From assembly GCA_023409175.1 (NCBI GenBank), contig JAEYIG010000043.1, positions 1-11,624 on the forward strand: a DNA stretch of 11,624 bases. The letters are read 5' to 3'. Below the pieces are notes generated by a model. It was not told the DNA's origin. It worked only from the letters and a program-made list of their open reading frames with translations, and searched no databases. A program made the translations under genes and the position numbers. The stretch's first letter is position 1. Each line of letters starts with the position of its first letter. Shown piece after piece: positions 1-7,630 of the stretch. This DNA is from Pseudomonadota bacterium. GTDB taxonomy: Bacteria > Pseudomonadota > Gammaproteobacteria > Burkholderiales > Burkholderiaceae_D.

Positions 1-2
1 AA

Positions 3-389
3 GTGTACGATTACCTGCTTCAGACCGCAGATACGTTATTGCAGGCAGGCATGACAGTCATTGTCGATGCCAGTTTCCTGAAAACCGGCTACCGTTCCCT
101 TTTCCGGAAACTTGCAGAAAGCCGGTCGGTCCCGTTTGCCATTGCCGTCATTGCCGCTGATATGGAATCAATGGAAAAACGGCTTGAAGAACGGAAACAA
201 CGCGATGACGAGGCATCCGATGCCGACGTTGATGTATTGAGGAAGCTGGAAAAAGAATGGCAACCCCTCACAGAGGGTGAAAAACCGTTTGCCGTCGAAT
301 TCATCAATGATGGTGACACGGGCTTTGATATGACGGCTTCAGAGTGGCATACGCTTTTCGACAAGTTGCGGATACAGACGGAAGATTGA
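3..389 (+). CDS. P-loop kinase-like protein, C-terminal part (5' truncated by window edge)
   Basis: The reading frame is open to the left edge. The GTG at position 3 is therefore probably an internal Val codon, and the real start lies outside the window. The 128 visible residues resemble the C-terminal half of the AAA_33/zeta-toxin-like ATP-binding domain, often fused behind an aminoglycoside-phosphotransferase-like domain. Visible features are a strand reading TVIVDASFL (about residues 18-26), an Arg-rich helix (KRLEERKQRDD, about 59-69) that would act as the nucleotide lid, then DEASDADVDVLRKLEKEW and a PLTEGEK segment, all typical of this family's tail. The Walker A motif would lie upstream, so catalytic competence cannot be judged. 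The substrate of this family is generally unknown. The gene converges with the metallo-hydrolase gene, and a palindromic terminator follows the stop by 10 bases. Confidence is good for the fold and low for any specific function. Confidence 0.75.
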   Translation: MYDYLLQTADTLLQAGMTVIVDASFLKTGYRSLFRKLAESRSVPFAIAVIAADMESMEKRLEERKQRDDEASDADVDVLRKLEKEWQPLTEGEKPFAVEFINDGDTGFDMTASEWHTLFDKLRIQTED

Positions 390-399
390 ATAAACGGTT

Positions 400-425
400 A
401 AAAAGCCGGACATGTCCGGCTTTTT
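400..425. terminator. Bidirectional rho-independent terminator
   Basis: This is a perfect 26-base palindrome. Its arms are AAAAAGCCGGA and TCCGGCTTTTT around a CATG loop, giving a GC-rich core flanked by A5 and T5, so it reads as an intrinsic terminator on both strands. It sits between two convergent stop codons (387-389 plus strand, 443-445 minus strand) and can serve both genes. Confidence 0.92.
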
Positions 426-442
426 GTTTGCTGGGTCTTTCG

Positions 443-1375
443 TTAACCGAGCTTGTCAAGACGCAGTATTTTTCCAAGAACGCCGGATTCCAGACGTGGC
501 CGTTCCAGTTCTTCCTTTTCCCATATCCCGGGAAGGACGTGCATCGGCTCATCGAGTGGCTCGTCCGAAAGCTTGAACGTTCCCCAGTGCATACCGACGA
601 ATTGTTTTGCTCCCAACGTTTTGAATGCCCTGACGGCTTCTTCCGGGTCGATATGCTGGGCGCGCATGAACCAGCGTGGAGCATACGCTCCGGCAGGTAA
701 CATGGCTGCATCAATATCGGGAAAACGTTCGGCAATCTGGGCAAAACCGTCAAACCAGCCCGTATCCCCCGAGTGATAGACGCGCAAACCTCCTTTTGAA
801 ATGACATACCCGCCCCACCAGCTCGTATTGATGTCGGAAAAACCACGGCGGCTCCAGTGTTCGGCAGGAACGAAAGTGACATCAATCCCGTTGATTTCTT
901 CCTGTTGCCACCAACTCATTTCAACGACTTTCGGAAAACCGTTCTGACGGAACCAGATGCCAAGACCTTTTGGGACGACATAAACCGGATCGGGACCCAA
1001 TTTCTTCAGTGTGGGTGCATCCATATGGTCGCGATGGTTGTGCGTGATGAAAACGATATCGATTTTTTTCGGCATCGCTGTCCAGTCAAGTCCGGGAGGC
1101 GAATTCCGTTTGATAAAACCAAGTGAGCGGGAAAGGACAGGATCGATCAACATGTTCCTGCCGCCCAACTGGATCAGGAAAGATGCCTGACCAATCCATG
1201 TCAACGTATCGCCAGTCGACCTGGAAAGAGAAGTGCCATCGTTCTGGACAAAGGGAATGGGAACGCCGGTCGCGGGTGATTTTGGCCGCCGTTCGTCATG
1301 CCAGCCAAGAAGCCATTTCAGGGTCTGGCTTCCCGCAGGTTTGCGAAAGTTTCCTTTCAGGTTCTTGAAAAACAT
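443..1375 (-). CDS. Metallo-beta-lactamase-fold hydrolase, NAPE-PLD/UlaG-like
   Basis: The 310-residue protein has the metal-binding set of the metallo-beta-lactamase superfamily: THNHRDH at 111-117, His173 in AEHWS, Asp204 in HSGDTGW, and a final His263 in GMHWGTF. The first strand reads LTWIGQASFLIQLGGRNMLIDPV (58-80). The pattern, with a WWGGY motif and AQHIDPEEA near 239-247, matches the branch often annotated as NAPE-hydrolysing phospholipase D-like or UlaG-like hydrolases. The physiological substrate in bacteria is mostly unknown, so a phospholipase or lactonase name would be over-reading. The start is chosen at the ATG ending at 1375 because an AGGAG motif lies seven bases upstream (+ strand 1383-1387). 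A nearby ATG at 1378-1380 is out of frame. There is no clear signal peptide, although the N-terminal 25 residues are basic with a short hydrophobic patch. It is monocistronic in this view and divergent from the B12 cluster. Confidence 0.9.
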   Translation of the reverse strand: MFFKNLKGNFRKPAGSQTLKWLLGWHDERRPKSPATGVPIPFVQNDGTSLSRSTGDTLTWIGQASFLIQLGGRNMLIDPVLSRSLGFIKRNSPPGLDWTAMPKKIDIVFITHNHRDHMDAPTLKKLGPDPVYVVPKGLGIWFRQNGFPKVVEMSWWQQEEINGIDVTFVPAEHWSRRGFSDINTSWWGGYVISKGGLRVYHSGDTGWFDGFAQIAERFPDIDAAMLPAGAYAPRWFMRAQHIDPEEAVRAFKTLGAKQFVGMHWGTFKLSDEPLDEPMHVLPGIWEKEELERPRLESGVLGKILRLDKLG

Positions 1376-1445
1376 GTCATGACTCCTTTAACAGGGAGTA
1401 TTTTACCTTTTCGATTCAGAAAGTGTTTTGAGAAACATATGCCGT

Positions 1446-1509
1446 TTTTTTGAAATCACATTTGTGCTTAATGGCCATTCCGTGGTTTTTTTGCCTCCAT
1501 TTCAAAAAA
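1446..1509. repeat. 11-base inverted repeat in the intergenic region
   Basis: TTTTTTGAAAT at 1446-1456 and its exact reverse complement at 1499-1509 flank 42 bases, which include a short CACATTTGTG dyad (1457-1466). The arms are A/T tracts, so chance occurrence is plausible. It lies between the divergent hydrolase gene and the B12 riboswitch. Apart from this and a putative promoter, I see nothing else in 1376-1561: no gene and no clear terminator. Confidence 0.4.
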
Positions 1510-1533
1510 GACAACTGTAATGAAAACAATATT

Positions 1534-1563
1534 TTGCGGTTGACCGGACCCGTCGTTTACAAT
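1534..1563 (+). promoter_or_regulatory. Candidate sigma-70 promoter for the B12 uptake cluster
   Basis: TTGCGG at 1534-1539 and TACAAT at 1558-1563 are separated by 18 bases, an acceptable -35/-10 pair, with transcription predicted to start near 1570. This would place the start at the 5' edge of the riboswitch but would cut off the proposed P1 left strand (1562-1568). Either the promoter lies further upstream or P1 is not needed. TTGACC at 1540-1545 is only 12 bases from the same -10 and is too close to be used with it. Confidence 0.35.
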
Positions 1564-1774
1564 TTGGCTGTTTTGGTGCTCGCACATCTTTCTGGTGTGC
1601 GGTTAAACGGGAAACACGAAGCCTTTCGTCGGCCAACGTGTGCTGCCCCCGCAACGGTAAGCAGGTGTCCTTTTCGGACTCAACGCCCCCAATACCACTG
1701 TGCAAAAGCATGGGAAGGTAGGCGCTTGTTTCAAACCCTGTTTGAAAGACCTGTAGCCCGGATACCGGCCAAAT
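1562..1774 (+). ncRNA. Cobalamin riboswitch
   Basis: All conserved blocks of the cobalamin aptamer appear in order. An eight-pair P2-like stem joins 1581-1588 and 1594-1601. GGTTAAACGGGAA (1601-1613) is followed by a stem at 1615-1640 with loop TTTCGTC. Next come TGCCCCCGCAACGGTAAG (1644-1661), the ACCACTG block (1694-1700), TGGGAAGGTAGGCGC (1711-1725), a TTTCAAA/TTTGAAA side hairpin (1729-1747), and the B12 box AGCCCGGATACCGGCC (1755-1770). ATTTGGC (1562-1568) and GCCAAAT (1768-1774) can pair as the closing P1 helix. Binding of adenosyl- or other cobalamin is expected to repress the downstream B12 uptake genes by attenuation or by blocking translation. Which cobalamin form is preferred cannot be told from the sequence with confidence. 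Confidence 0.95.
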
Positions 1775-1788
1775 GCGATTGGTTGTAC

Positions 1789-1820
1789 CGCGGACGGGGA
1801 CGTTCCGCGAATGCGTTTTT
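1789..1820 (+). promoter_or_regulatory. Stem-loop plus T-run after the riboswitch; possible attenuator
   Basis: CGCGG (1789-1793) pairs with CCGCG (1805-1809). With a one-base bulge (T1804), the stem continues as ACG (1794-1796) with CGT (1801-1803) around a GGGA tetraloop. Five T residues follow at 1816-1820, but AATGCG lies between, so as an intrinsic terminator it is sub-ideal. Its position 15 bases past the aptamer makes it a candidate expression platform for the B12 riboswitch. Confidence 0.45.
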
Positions 1821-1884
1821 GCCTACCGGTTTTTCACGTCATTCGTTTTTCTTCCTTGTTTATTTGCGGTGCGTTTTTTGATTT

Positions 1885-1906
1885 GGGTTGGCGGGGACGC
1901 CGGCCC
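1885..1906 (+). promoter_or_regulatory. Stem-loop just upstream of btuB; possible translational control element
   Basis: GGGTTGGCG (1885-1893) can pair with CGCCGGCCC (1898-1906) over nine pairs, two of them G-U, around a GGGA tetraloop. It ends 20 bases before the btuB ATG and 11 bases before the weak GGA at 1918-1920 that may act as ribosome binding site. It carries the same CGGGGACG tip as the hairpin at 1789-1809. A role in riboswitch output is inferred, not shown. Confidence 0.45.
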
Positions 1907-1926
1907 GGTTCGTTAATGGATAAACA

Positions 1927-3882
1927 ATGCAATTCCCGGTTTCAGAATCGACTCGCACTTCCGCGATCAAACCCCTTTTACTCGTTTCAGTGCTTGCAAC
2001 TTGCTTTGCCACTTCGGCAATCGCACAGGAAGCAGGCAATACGGAAGAAAAAACACTTGAACCTGTTGTCGTCACCGCTTCGCGTGTGGAACAGCTTCAG
2101 AAAGATGCCATTCCCAGTACGACTGTCATTACGTCTGAAACGATTCAGAACAAGAAACTGGCTGATTTGCCATCTTTGTTGAGGAGTGAAGCAGGAATCG
2201 AATTGGCGAGAAGCGGTGGAGCTGGCACCGCGACTTCGGTTTTCATGAGAGGTAATGAATCCAGACATCTTCTTGTCTTGCTGGATGGCGTACCAGTTCA
2301 GGATACTCTAGGTGTTGGCAGTACAGAAATGCTGTCTCATATCCAGACCGATCAGATTGATCGTATCGAGGTCGTTCGTGGAAATGTATCGTCCATTTAC
2401 GGTTCCGGAGCAATGGGTGGCGTAATCCAGATTTTTACCAGACAGGGGTCGGCCAAACCCACGGCCAATGTGTATGCTGAATACGGTTCGCATAATACAG
2501 TCAAAGTGGGGGCAGGGGTATCGGGAAAAACAGAAGGTGGGACCGGTTTCGCTTTGTCGGCGACGCGTTACAAAACCAATGGTTTTTCAGCTATGGATGC
2601 TTCGAAAGATTCAATGGCCAATCCTGACGACGATCACGATCGGAATGTCAGTGTCAATGCGGCATTATCGCAGCGTTTGAACCAGAATCATGAAATCGGC
2701 GCCAGATTGTATATGTATGATGCCAAGTTTGATTTTGACGGCCAATCTGGCCGTTATGAAAATGCAGATGGGACATCAAAGCAATGGACCACTTCTTTAT
2801 ACAGTAAAAATCGCTTTACAAAAGACTGGCTTTCTACCGTAACGCTTTCCTATAACAGCATTGACAGGCATTCAAATGTGGTGAATGGCGATTGGATAGA
2901 CTACGGATATGGGCCTTCAAACAATGATTATAAATCCCGCTACCGCAGTGAAACAAAATTGCTTCAGTGGGAAAACAAAATTGCCCTGTCTACCGACTGG
3001 ACCGTAACAGCGGGAATGGATTATGGAACAGAAGATGGTTATATCAAAAACCATAATCTTAATTCTTCTTATGGCAGTTTCGATATGAAGGTCAATCGCG
3101 ACAAGTACAGTGCTTATGCCGGTTTGCTAGGGAATATCGGAAAGCATAGTCTTCAGGCCAATGTCCGTTACGATCATGTAGAGAATGCGGATTCTGACAC
3201 AACAGGATTTCTTGGCTACGGATATAATCTGACGCCATCTTGGAAATTGCTGGCAAGTGTTTCCACGTCATTTCTCGCTCCTAGCCTGGACCAGCTGTAC
3301 AATTTGTCATGGGGTGGTAATAAAGACCTTGAGTCTGAACACTCGACTAATTACGAGGCTGGCATACAATATGCAAAAGGCAAGGATCTGATCAGGCTGA
3401 GTGTATTCGAATGGCATACGCGCAACCTGATAGGTTATCAGGCAGGCAAGTATACCAATATCGGTCGGGCAAAAAGCACGGGTGTTGAATTGAATATGTC
3501 AACTGCTGTTTTAGGGGTTGATGTTGGAACCAACTTAACCTGGCAAAATCCAAAAAACCAGGAAACAGATGCTAAACTGGATCGCCGTGCAGAAATATTC
3601 GGTTCATTGACCGTTTCCAAAACCTTAGGCCAATGGTATTTGGGTGGAGACGTCCAGTTTACAGGTCATCGAGCTGACAAATTCTATACTTCCGCGACAG
3701 GAAATCGAGATGTCAGATTACCGTCTTATGCGCTTGTCAATCTGAACGCACGTTATAACATTAACAAAAACGTCTCATTGTATGCACGCATTGAAAACCT
3801 GCTCGACAAAGATTATGAAACAGCATACGGTTTCAACCAGCCAGATCGCGGTGCCTATGTCGGCATAAACTTCAAGATGTAA
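1927..3882 (+). CDS. btuB: TonB-dependent outer-membrane vitamin B12 receptor
   Basis: The 651-residue protein is a TonB-dependent receptor that would bind cobalamin or related corrinoids at the cell surface and import them into the periplasm using TonB energy. It has an N-terminal signal peptide (hydrophobic stretch about 16-28, probable cleavage after AIA at 33) and a TonB box at 45-53 (EPVVVTASR). A plug domain spans roughly 55-165, with LLVLLDGVPVQD and RIEVVRGNVSSIYGSGAMGGVI. A long beta-barrel region with alternating hydrophobic strands follows, including the family's IENLLDKDYETAYGF segment near the end. Length is close to E. coli BtuB (614). The final residues NFKM end in Met rather than the usual terminal aromatic. 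An in-frame stop at 1921-1923 rules out a longer form, and the ribosome site is weak (GGA at 1918-1920). The cobalamin riboswitch upstream and the transporter genes downstream support the B12 substrate. The barrel-coding part is noticeably AT-richer than its neighbours. Confidence 0.94.
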   Translation: MQFPVSESTRTSAIKPLLLVSVLATCFATSAIAQEAGNTEEKTLEPVVVTASRVEQLQKDAIPSTTVITSETIQNKKLADLPSLLRSEAGIELARSGGAGTATSVFMRGNESRHLLVLLDGVPVQDTLGVGSTEMLSHIQTDQIDRIEVVRGNVSSIYGSGAMGGVIQIFTRQGSAKPTANVYAEYGSHNTVKVGAGVSGKTEGGTGFALSATRYKTNGFSAMDASKDSMANPDDDHDRNVSVNAALSQRLNQNHEIGARLYMYDAKFDFDGQSGRYENADGTSKQWTTSLYSKNRFTKDWLSTVTLSYNSIDRHSNVVNGDWIDYGYGPSNNDYKSRYRSETKLLQWENKIALSTDWTVTAGMDYGTEDGYIKNHNLNSSYGSFDMKVNRDKYSAYAGLLGNIGKHSLQANVRYDHVENADSDTTGFLGYGYNLTPSWKLLASVSTSFLAPSLDQLYNLSWGGNKDLESEHSTNYEAGIQYAKGKDLIRLSVFEWHTRNLIGYQAGKYTNIGRAKSTGVELNMSTAVLGVDVGTNLTWQNPKNQETDAKLDRRAEIFGSLTVSKTLGQWYLGGDVQFTGHRADKFYTSATGNRDVRLPSYALVNLNARYNINKNVSLYARIENLLDKDYETAYGFNQPDRGAYVGINFKM

Positions 3883-3921
3883 AATAGGGTTTTCCCAAAC
3901 CTGTCGAAAGGCTTGTCATTC

Positions 3922-4953
3922 ATGCCGGAGCCAAAAAGTTTCAGTCTGTCAGGGCTGCCGTCGAAAAGGCGACAGACAATCTGGTTGCTGATACTGCTTG
4001 TTCTGGCAGTGACAAGCCTTTTGTTTTCCTGCATGACCGGTTCGGTCAGTTTAAGTCCGGGTGAACTTTCCGGTGCATTGGCTGAACTGGTTACCGGCCA
4101 TTCCGATTCACTGGCAGCCACGCTGCTGTCGATGCGGCTGGAGAGGGCATTTGCAGCCTTTGTAACGGGGGGTTCCCTTGCGCTGGCCGGTTGCATGATG
4201 CAGGCGCTTTTGCGCAATCCTTTGGCTGACCCTTATGTATTGGGGGTATCCGGTGGCGCGTCGGTCGGTGCGCTCTCGATGCTGTTCATATCGGCTTCTC
4301 TTGTGATGGTCAATGTCGTTGCCTTTGCTGGGGCGATGGTCATCGCTTTCATTCTTTATGTGCTTTCACGACGCGATTTTTCCATTGCCGACGGGTCGTC
4401 ACGTTTGCTGTTGACAGGCGTCATTCTGGCATTCGGGTGCAGCGCTATTGTCACGCTGCTCTTGACACTGGCGCCAGACAGTAATTTGCGTGGCATGGTT
4501 TTCTGGCTTGTTGGCGATCTGGCAGGGGCGACGGTCACGGTCTGGTCAGTGGCAATCATGCTTGCCGTATTTGTTTTCGCATGGTTTGCCGCCAGATCGG
4601 TCAATCTTCTGGCTTTGCATTCGGATATGGCCGCTTCGCTTGGGGTGAGGGTCGCATTCCTGAAAAAAAGCCTTTTTATCGGTAGCGCGCTTCTGACGGC
4701 TTCGGCAGTGACCTCAGCAGGAAATATCGCTTTTGTCGGCCTGATCGTCCCTCATGCTTGCCGGATGGTCTGGGGGCCAGACCATCGCTTTCTTTTCCCG
4801 TCGGCATTGCTGACCGGCGGGTTCTTTCTGGTTCTGGCCGATACGCTTTCCAGAACGGTTCTCGCGCCTCACCAGCTCCCTGTCGGGGTCGTGACGGCCC
4901 TGATCGGCGTTCCCGTTTTCCTTTTCCAGTTATACAGGAGCAGACGGGCATGA
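3922..4953 (+). CDS. btuC: Vitamin B12 ABC transporter permease, FecCD family
   Basis: This 343-residue polytopic inner-membrane protein of the FecCD/BtuC family would act as a dimer and form the channel through which the BtuF-delivered corrinoid crosses the cytoplasmic membrane. Hallmarks are a first membrane helix at about 20-37, the family signature around 71-114 (MRLERAF, then AGCMMQALLRNPLADPYVLG and VSGGAS), the NIAFVGLIVPHACR segment (268-281) that precedes the ATPase-contacting turn, and the C-terminal LPVGVVTALIGVPVFLFQLY. An in-frame TTG at 3913 is possible, but the ATG at 3922 is preferred because AAAGG (3907-3911) stands ten bases before it and only one base before the TTG. It begins 39 bases after the btuB stop and overlaps btuD by four bases (ATGA at 4950-4953), so translation is probably coupled. 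B12 specificity is inferred from the riboswitch and btuB. On sequence alone it could be a siderophore or haem permease. Confidence 0.92.
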   Translation: MPEPKSFSLSGLPSKRRQTIWLLILLVLAVTSLLFSCMTGSVSLSPGELSGALAELVTGHSDSLAATLLSMRLERAFAAFVTGGSLALAGCMMQALLRNPLADPYVLGVSGGASVGALSMLFISASLVMVNVVAFAGAMVIAFILYVLSRRDFSIADGSSRLLLTGVILAFGCSAIVTLLLTLAPDSNLRGMVFWLVGDLAGATVTVWSVAIMLAVFVFAWFAARSVNLLALHSDMAASLGVRVAFLKKSLFIGSALLTASAVTSAGNIAFVGLIVPHACRMVWGPDHRFLFPSALLTGGFFLVLADTLSRTVLAPHQLPVGVVTALIGVPVFLFQLYRSRRA

Positions 4954-5714
4954 AGATGATCGTCGACAATTTGTGCCTGCAGGCAGGAGGCAACCGTCTC
5001 ATTGATCACCTGAACATGACGGTCAAATCCGGTGAATGCTGGTTTGTCTATGGCCGGAATGGCGCGGGCAAGACGACGCTTTTGAAAGCACTGGCCGGCC
5101 TGCAACAACCGGATGTTGGAAAAATCATTCTGGATGACCGGATGCTGCCGGAATGGTCACCGGTGGAGCTGGCCAGAAATCGTGCCTATTTGCCTCAGAG
5201 TCAGACGGATACCTTTGGCTTTACGGTCATGGAAACCATACTGGCTGCCCGTTTCCCCTATCAGACAGGGCATTTATGGGAATCAGGAGAGGATATTGAA
5301 ATATCGGTTTCGGCATTGAAACGTCTCGCGGCGTTTCATCTGGCTGACCGCGATATCCGGACATTGTCTGGCGGGGAACGGCAGCGGGTTTCACTGGCGG
5401 CCATGCTGGCACAGGATACTCCCCTGATGTTGCTGGATGAACCCGCATCCGCACTGGATCTTTCCCATCAGGCAGCCTTGCTTGGGCTGGTCAGGGAATT
5501 GTGTCGGGAACGGCAAAAGGCGGTTGTCATGATCGTTCATGATTTGAATATGGCATGGGATGTCGCTTCACATGTCTTGCTTTTGAATGGCAACGGCCTT
5601 TGGGAAGCCGGTGCTGTGGCGACCATGATGTGTACTGAAAAACTGTCTGAGTGCCTGCAATATCCGGTACGGCAGATCATGCATGGTGAACGGCCGGTTT
5701 TCATTTCTTTTTGA
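4950..5714 (+). CDS. btuD: Vitamin B12 ABC transporter ATP-binding protein
   Basis: The 254-residue ATPase would power corrinoid import as the BtuD subunit of a BtuC2D2 complex on the cytoplasmic face of the inner membrane. All ABC ATPase elements are present: Walker A GRNGAGKT at 35-42, a Q-loop LPQSQ at 81-85, the signature LSGGERQ at 139-145, Walker B LMLLDEP at 159-165, a D-loop SALD at 167-170, and the switch His197 in IVHDLN. The frame is open 64 codons further upstream within btuC, but the start is placed at the ATG of 4950. It overlaps the btuC stop as ATGA and has AGGAG (4936-4940) nine bases before it. Another ATG two codons later (4956) is less well placed. Length matches the family (about 250). 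Nothing looks damaged. Confidence 0.92.
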   Translation: MKMIVDNLCLQAGGNRLIDHLNMTVKSGECWFVYGRNGAGKTTLLKALAGLQQPDVGKIILDDRMLPEWSPVELARNRAYLPQSQTDTFGFTVMETILAARFPYQTGHLWESGEDIEISVSALKRLAAFHLADRDIRTLSGGERQRVSLAAMLAQDTPLMLLDEPASALDLSHQAALLGLVRELCRERQKAVVMIVHDLNMAWDVASHVLLLNGNGLWEAGAVATMMCTEKLSECLQYPVRQIMHGERPVFISF

Positions 5715-5744
5715 TATGTTTCTCTGACGGATAGACCCGATTTC

Positions 5745-6623
5745 ATGAAAAAGCTTTTATGGTGTTTCCTTTTCTGGACGGTAAACGCACTGGCGGCCGT
5801 TTCGGTGAAGGACGATCTTGGCCTTACAGTCAGCCTTTCAGGGCCGGCCCAACGGGTCATCTCGCTGGCTCCCCATGCCACTGAACTGATTTATCACGTC
5901 GGAGCCGGTTCACAACTCGTCGCGGTAACCAGTTACAGCGATTATCCCGCTGAAGCCAAAAAATTGCCGATCGTGGGCGATTTCAGGCAAATCGACCTGG
6001 AGCGGGTTCTGGCAATGAAACCCGATTTGGTGGTGGTATGGCAGGGTGGCAATCCGCAGAAGCAGCTGGAAAGGCTGAAAAAGGCAGGCATCCCGGTTTT
6101 TTACAGTGATCCCCGTCATTTGAAGGATATCCCTGACAACATGGTCAAGCTGGGCATACTGACGGGACACGAAGCAAGTGCACGGAAAAAAGCGGGGCAG
6201 TGGACTGCGGGAATGAACCGTTTGAAAAAGCAATATGGCAAGCGGCAGGCAGTACGTGTTTTCTATCAGGTCTCGGCCTCTCCCATTTTTACGCTGAACG
6301 GAAGCCATATTGTGAACGAGGCGATTACCCTGTGCGGCGGGAAAAACGTGTTTGCCGATCTGTCCATTATCGCGCCGAATGTCAGTGTCGAATCCGTTAT
6401 CGCCAAAAATCCGGAAGTGATTATCAGCTCCAAAGGACTGGGAACGGATAACGGCCTGGCGATGTGGAAACGTTTCAAAACGGTCGATGCCGTAAGGTAC
6501 GGAAATCTTTTCGGAATCAATTCTGACTGGATCGATCGCGCCGGGCCACGGATGCTGGCTGGAACGGAAATGCTCTGCAAGAGGCTCGATGAAAGCCGGA
6601 AGAATATCCGTAAAGGCCGTTAA
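5745..6623 (+). CDS. btuF: Periplasmic cobalamin-binding protein
   Basis: The 292-residue protein is a class III periplasmic binding protein of the BtuF type. It captures cobalamin released by BtuB and hands it to BtuCD. A short signal peptide (MKKLLWCFLFWTVNALA, cleavage about residue 17) is followed by the family opening RVISLAPHATELIYHVGAG (37-55), then VAVTSYSDYPAEAKKLPIVGDF (59-80) and LERVLAMKPDLVVVW (85-99). Cys197 (LCGGKNVF) and Cys278 (MLCKRL) fall where E. coli BtuF has its disulfide pair, which suggests the same bond. Cys7 lies inside the signal peptide and has no lipobox, so it looks soluble rather than lipidated. It starts 30 bases after btuD with only a weak ribosome site and is the last gene before a strong terminator. 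It probably shares the riboswitch-controlled transcript. Confidence 0.92.
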   Translation: MKKLLWCFLFWTVNALAAVSVKDDLGLTVSLSGPAQRVISLAPHATELIYHVGAGSQLVAVTSYSDYPAEAKKLPIVGDFRQIDLERVLAMKPDLVVVWQGGNPQKQLERLKKAGIPVFYSDPRHLKDIPDNMVKLGILTGHEASARKKAGQWTAGMNRLKKQYGKRQAVRVFYQVSASPIFTLNGSHIVNEAITLCGGKNVFADLSIIAPNVSVESVIAKNPEVIISSKGLGTDNGLAMWKRFKTVDAVRYGNLFGINSDWIDRAGPRMLAGTEMLCKRLDESRKNIRKGR

Positions 6624-6664
6624 TCCCGATCAATCCAGACTGTCGGGTATCAAACCGTCCGGAT

Positions 6665-6698
6665 AATAAAAAAGGCAGAGTGATCTGCCTTTTTTATT
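6665..6698. terminator. Bidirectional rho-independent terminator between btuF and panC
   Basis: A perfect 15-pair stem (AATAAAAAAGGCAGA at 6665-6679 with its complement at 6684-6698) encloses a GTGA tetraloop. A6 lies on one side and T6 on the other, so it works in both directions. It lies 42 bases past the btuF stop and 21 bases beyond the convergent panC stop, closing both transcription units. Confidence 0.95.
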
Positions 6699-6719
6699 GG
6701 TAAACGCTTTTTATCCGGT

Positions 6720-7619
<900 letters not shown>

Positions 7620-7630
7620 TTATTCTGAGC

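Noticed and set aside
1382..1399. ACTCC/GGAGT dyad that could hide the ribosome site of the hydrolase gene
   Set aside because: With the likely -10 at 1400-1405 on the minus strand, transcription would begin near 1393. The upstream arm would then not be in the mRNA.
1450..1881. Open frame of 143 codons over the intergenic region
   Set aside because: It runs straight through the cobalamin riboswitch, whose conserved blocks explain the sequence. The product has no recognisable domain and has low-complexity, Arg/Cys-rich shadow character.
4758..4949. 64-codon N-terminal extension of btuD
   Set aside because: It lies wholly inside btuC and has unnatural Arg/Gly/Pro-rich composition. The ATGA overlap with an AGGAG site at 4936-4940 marks the real start at 4950.
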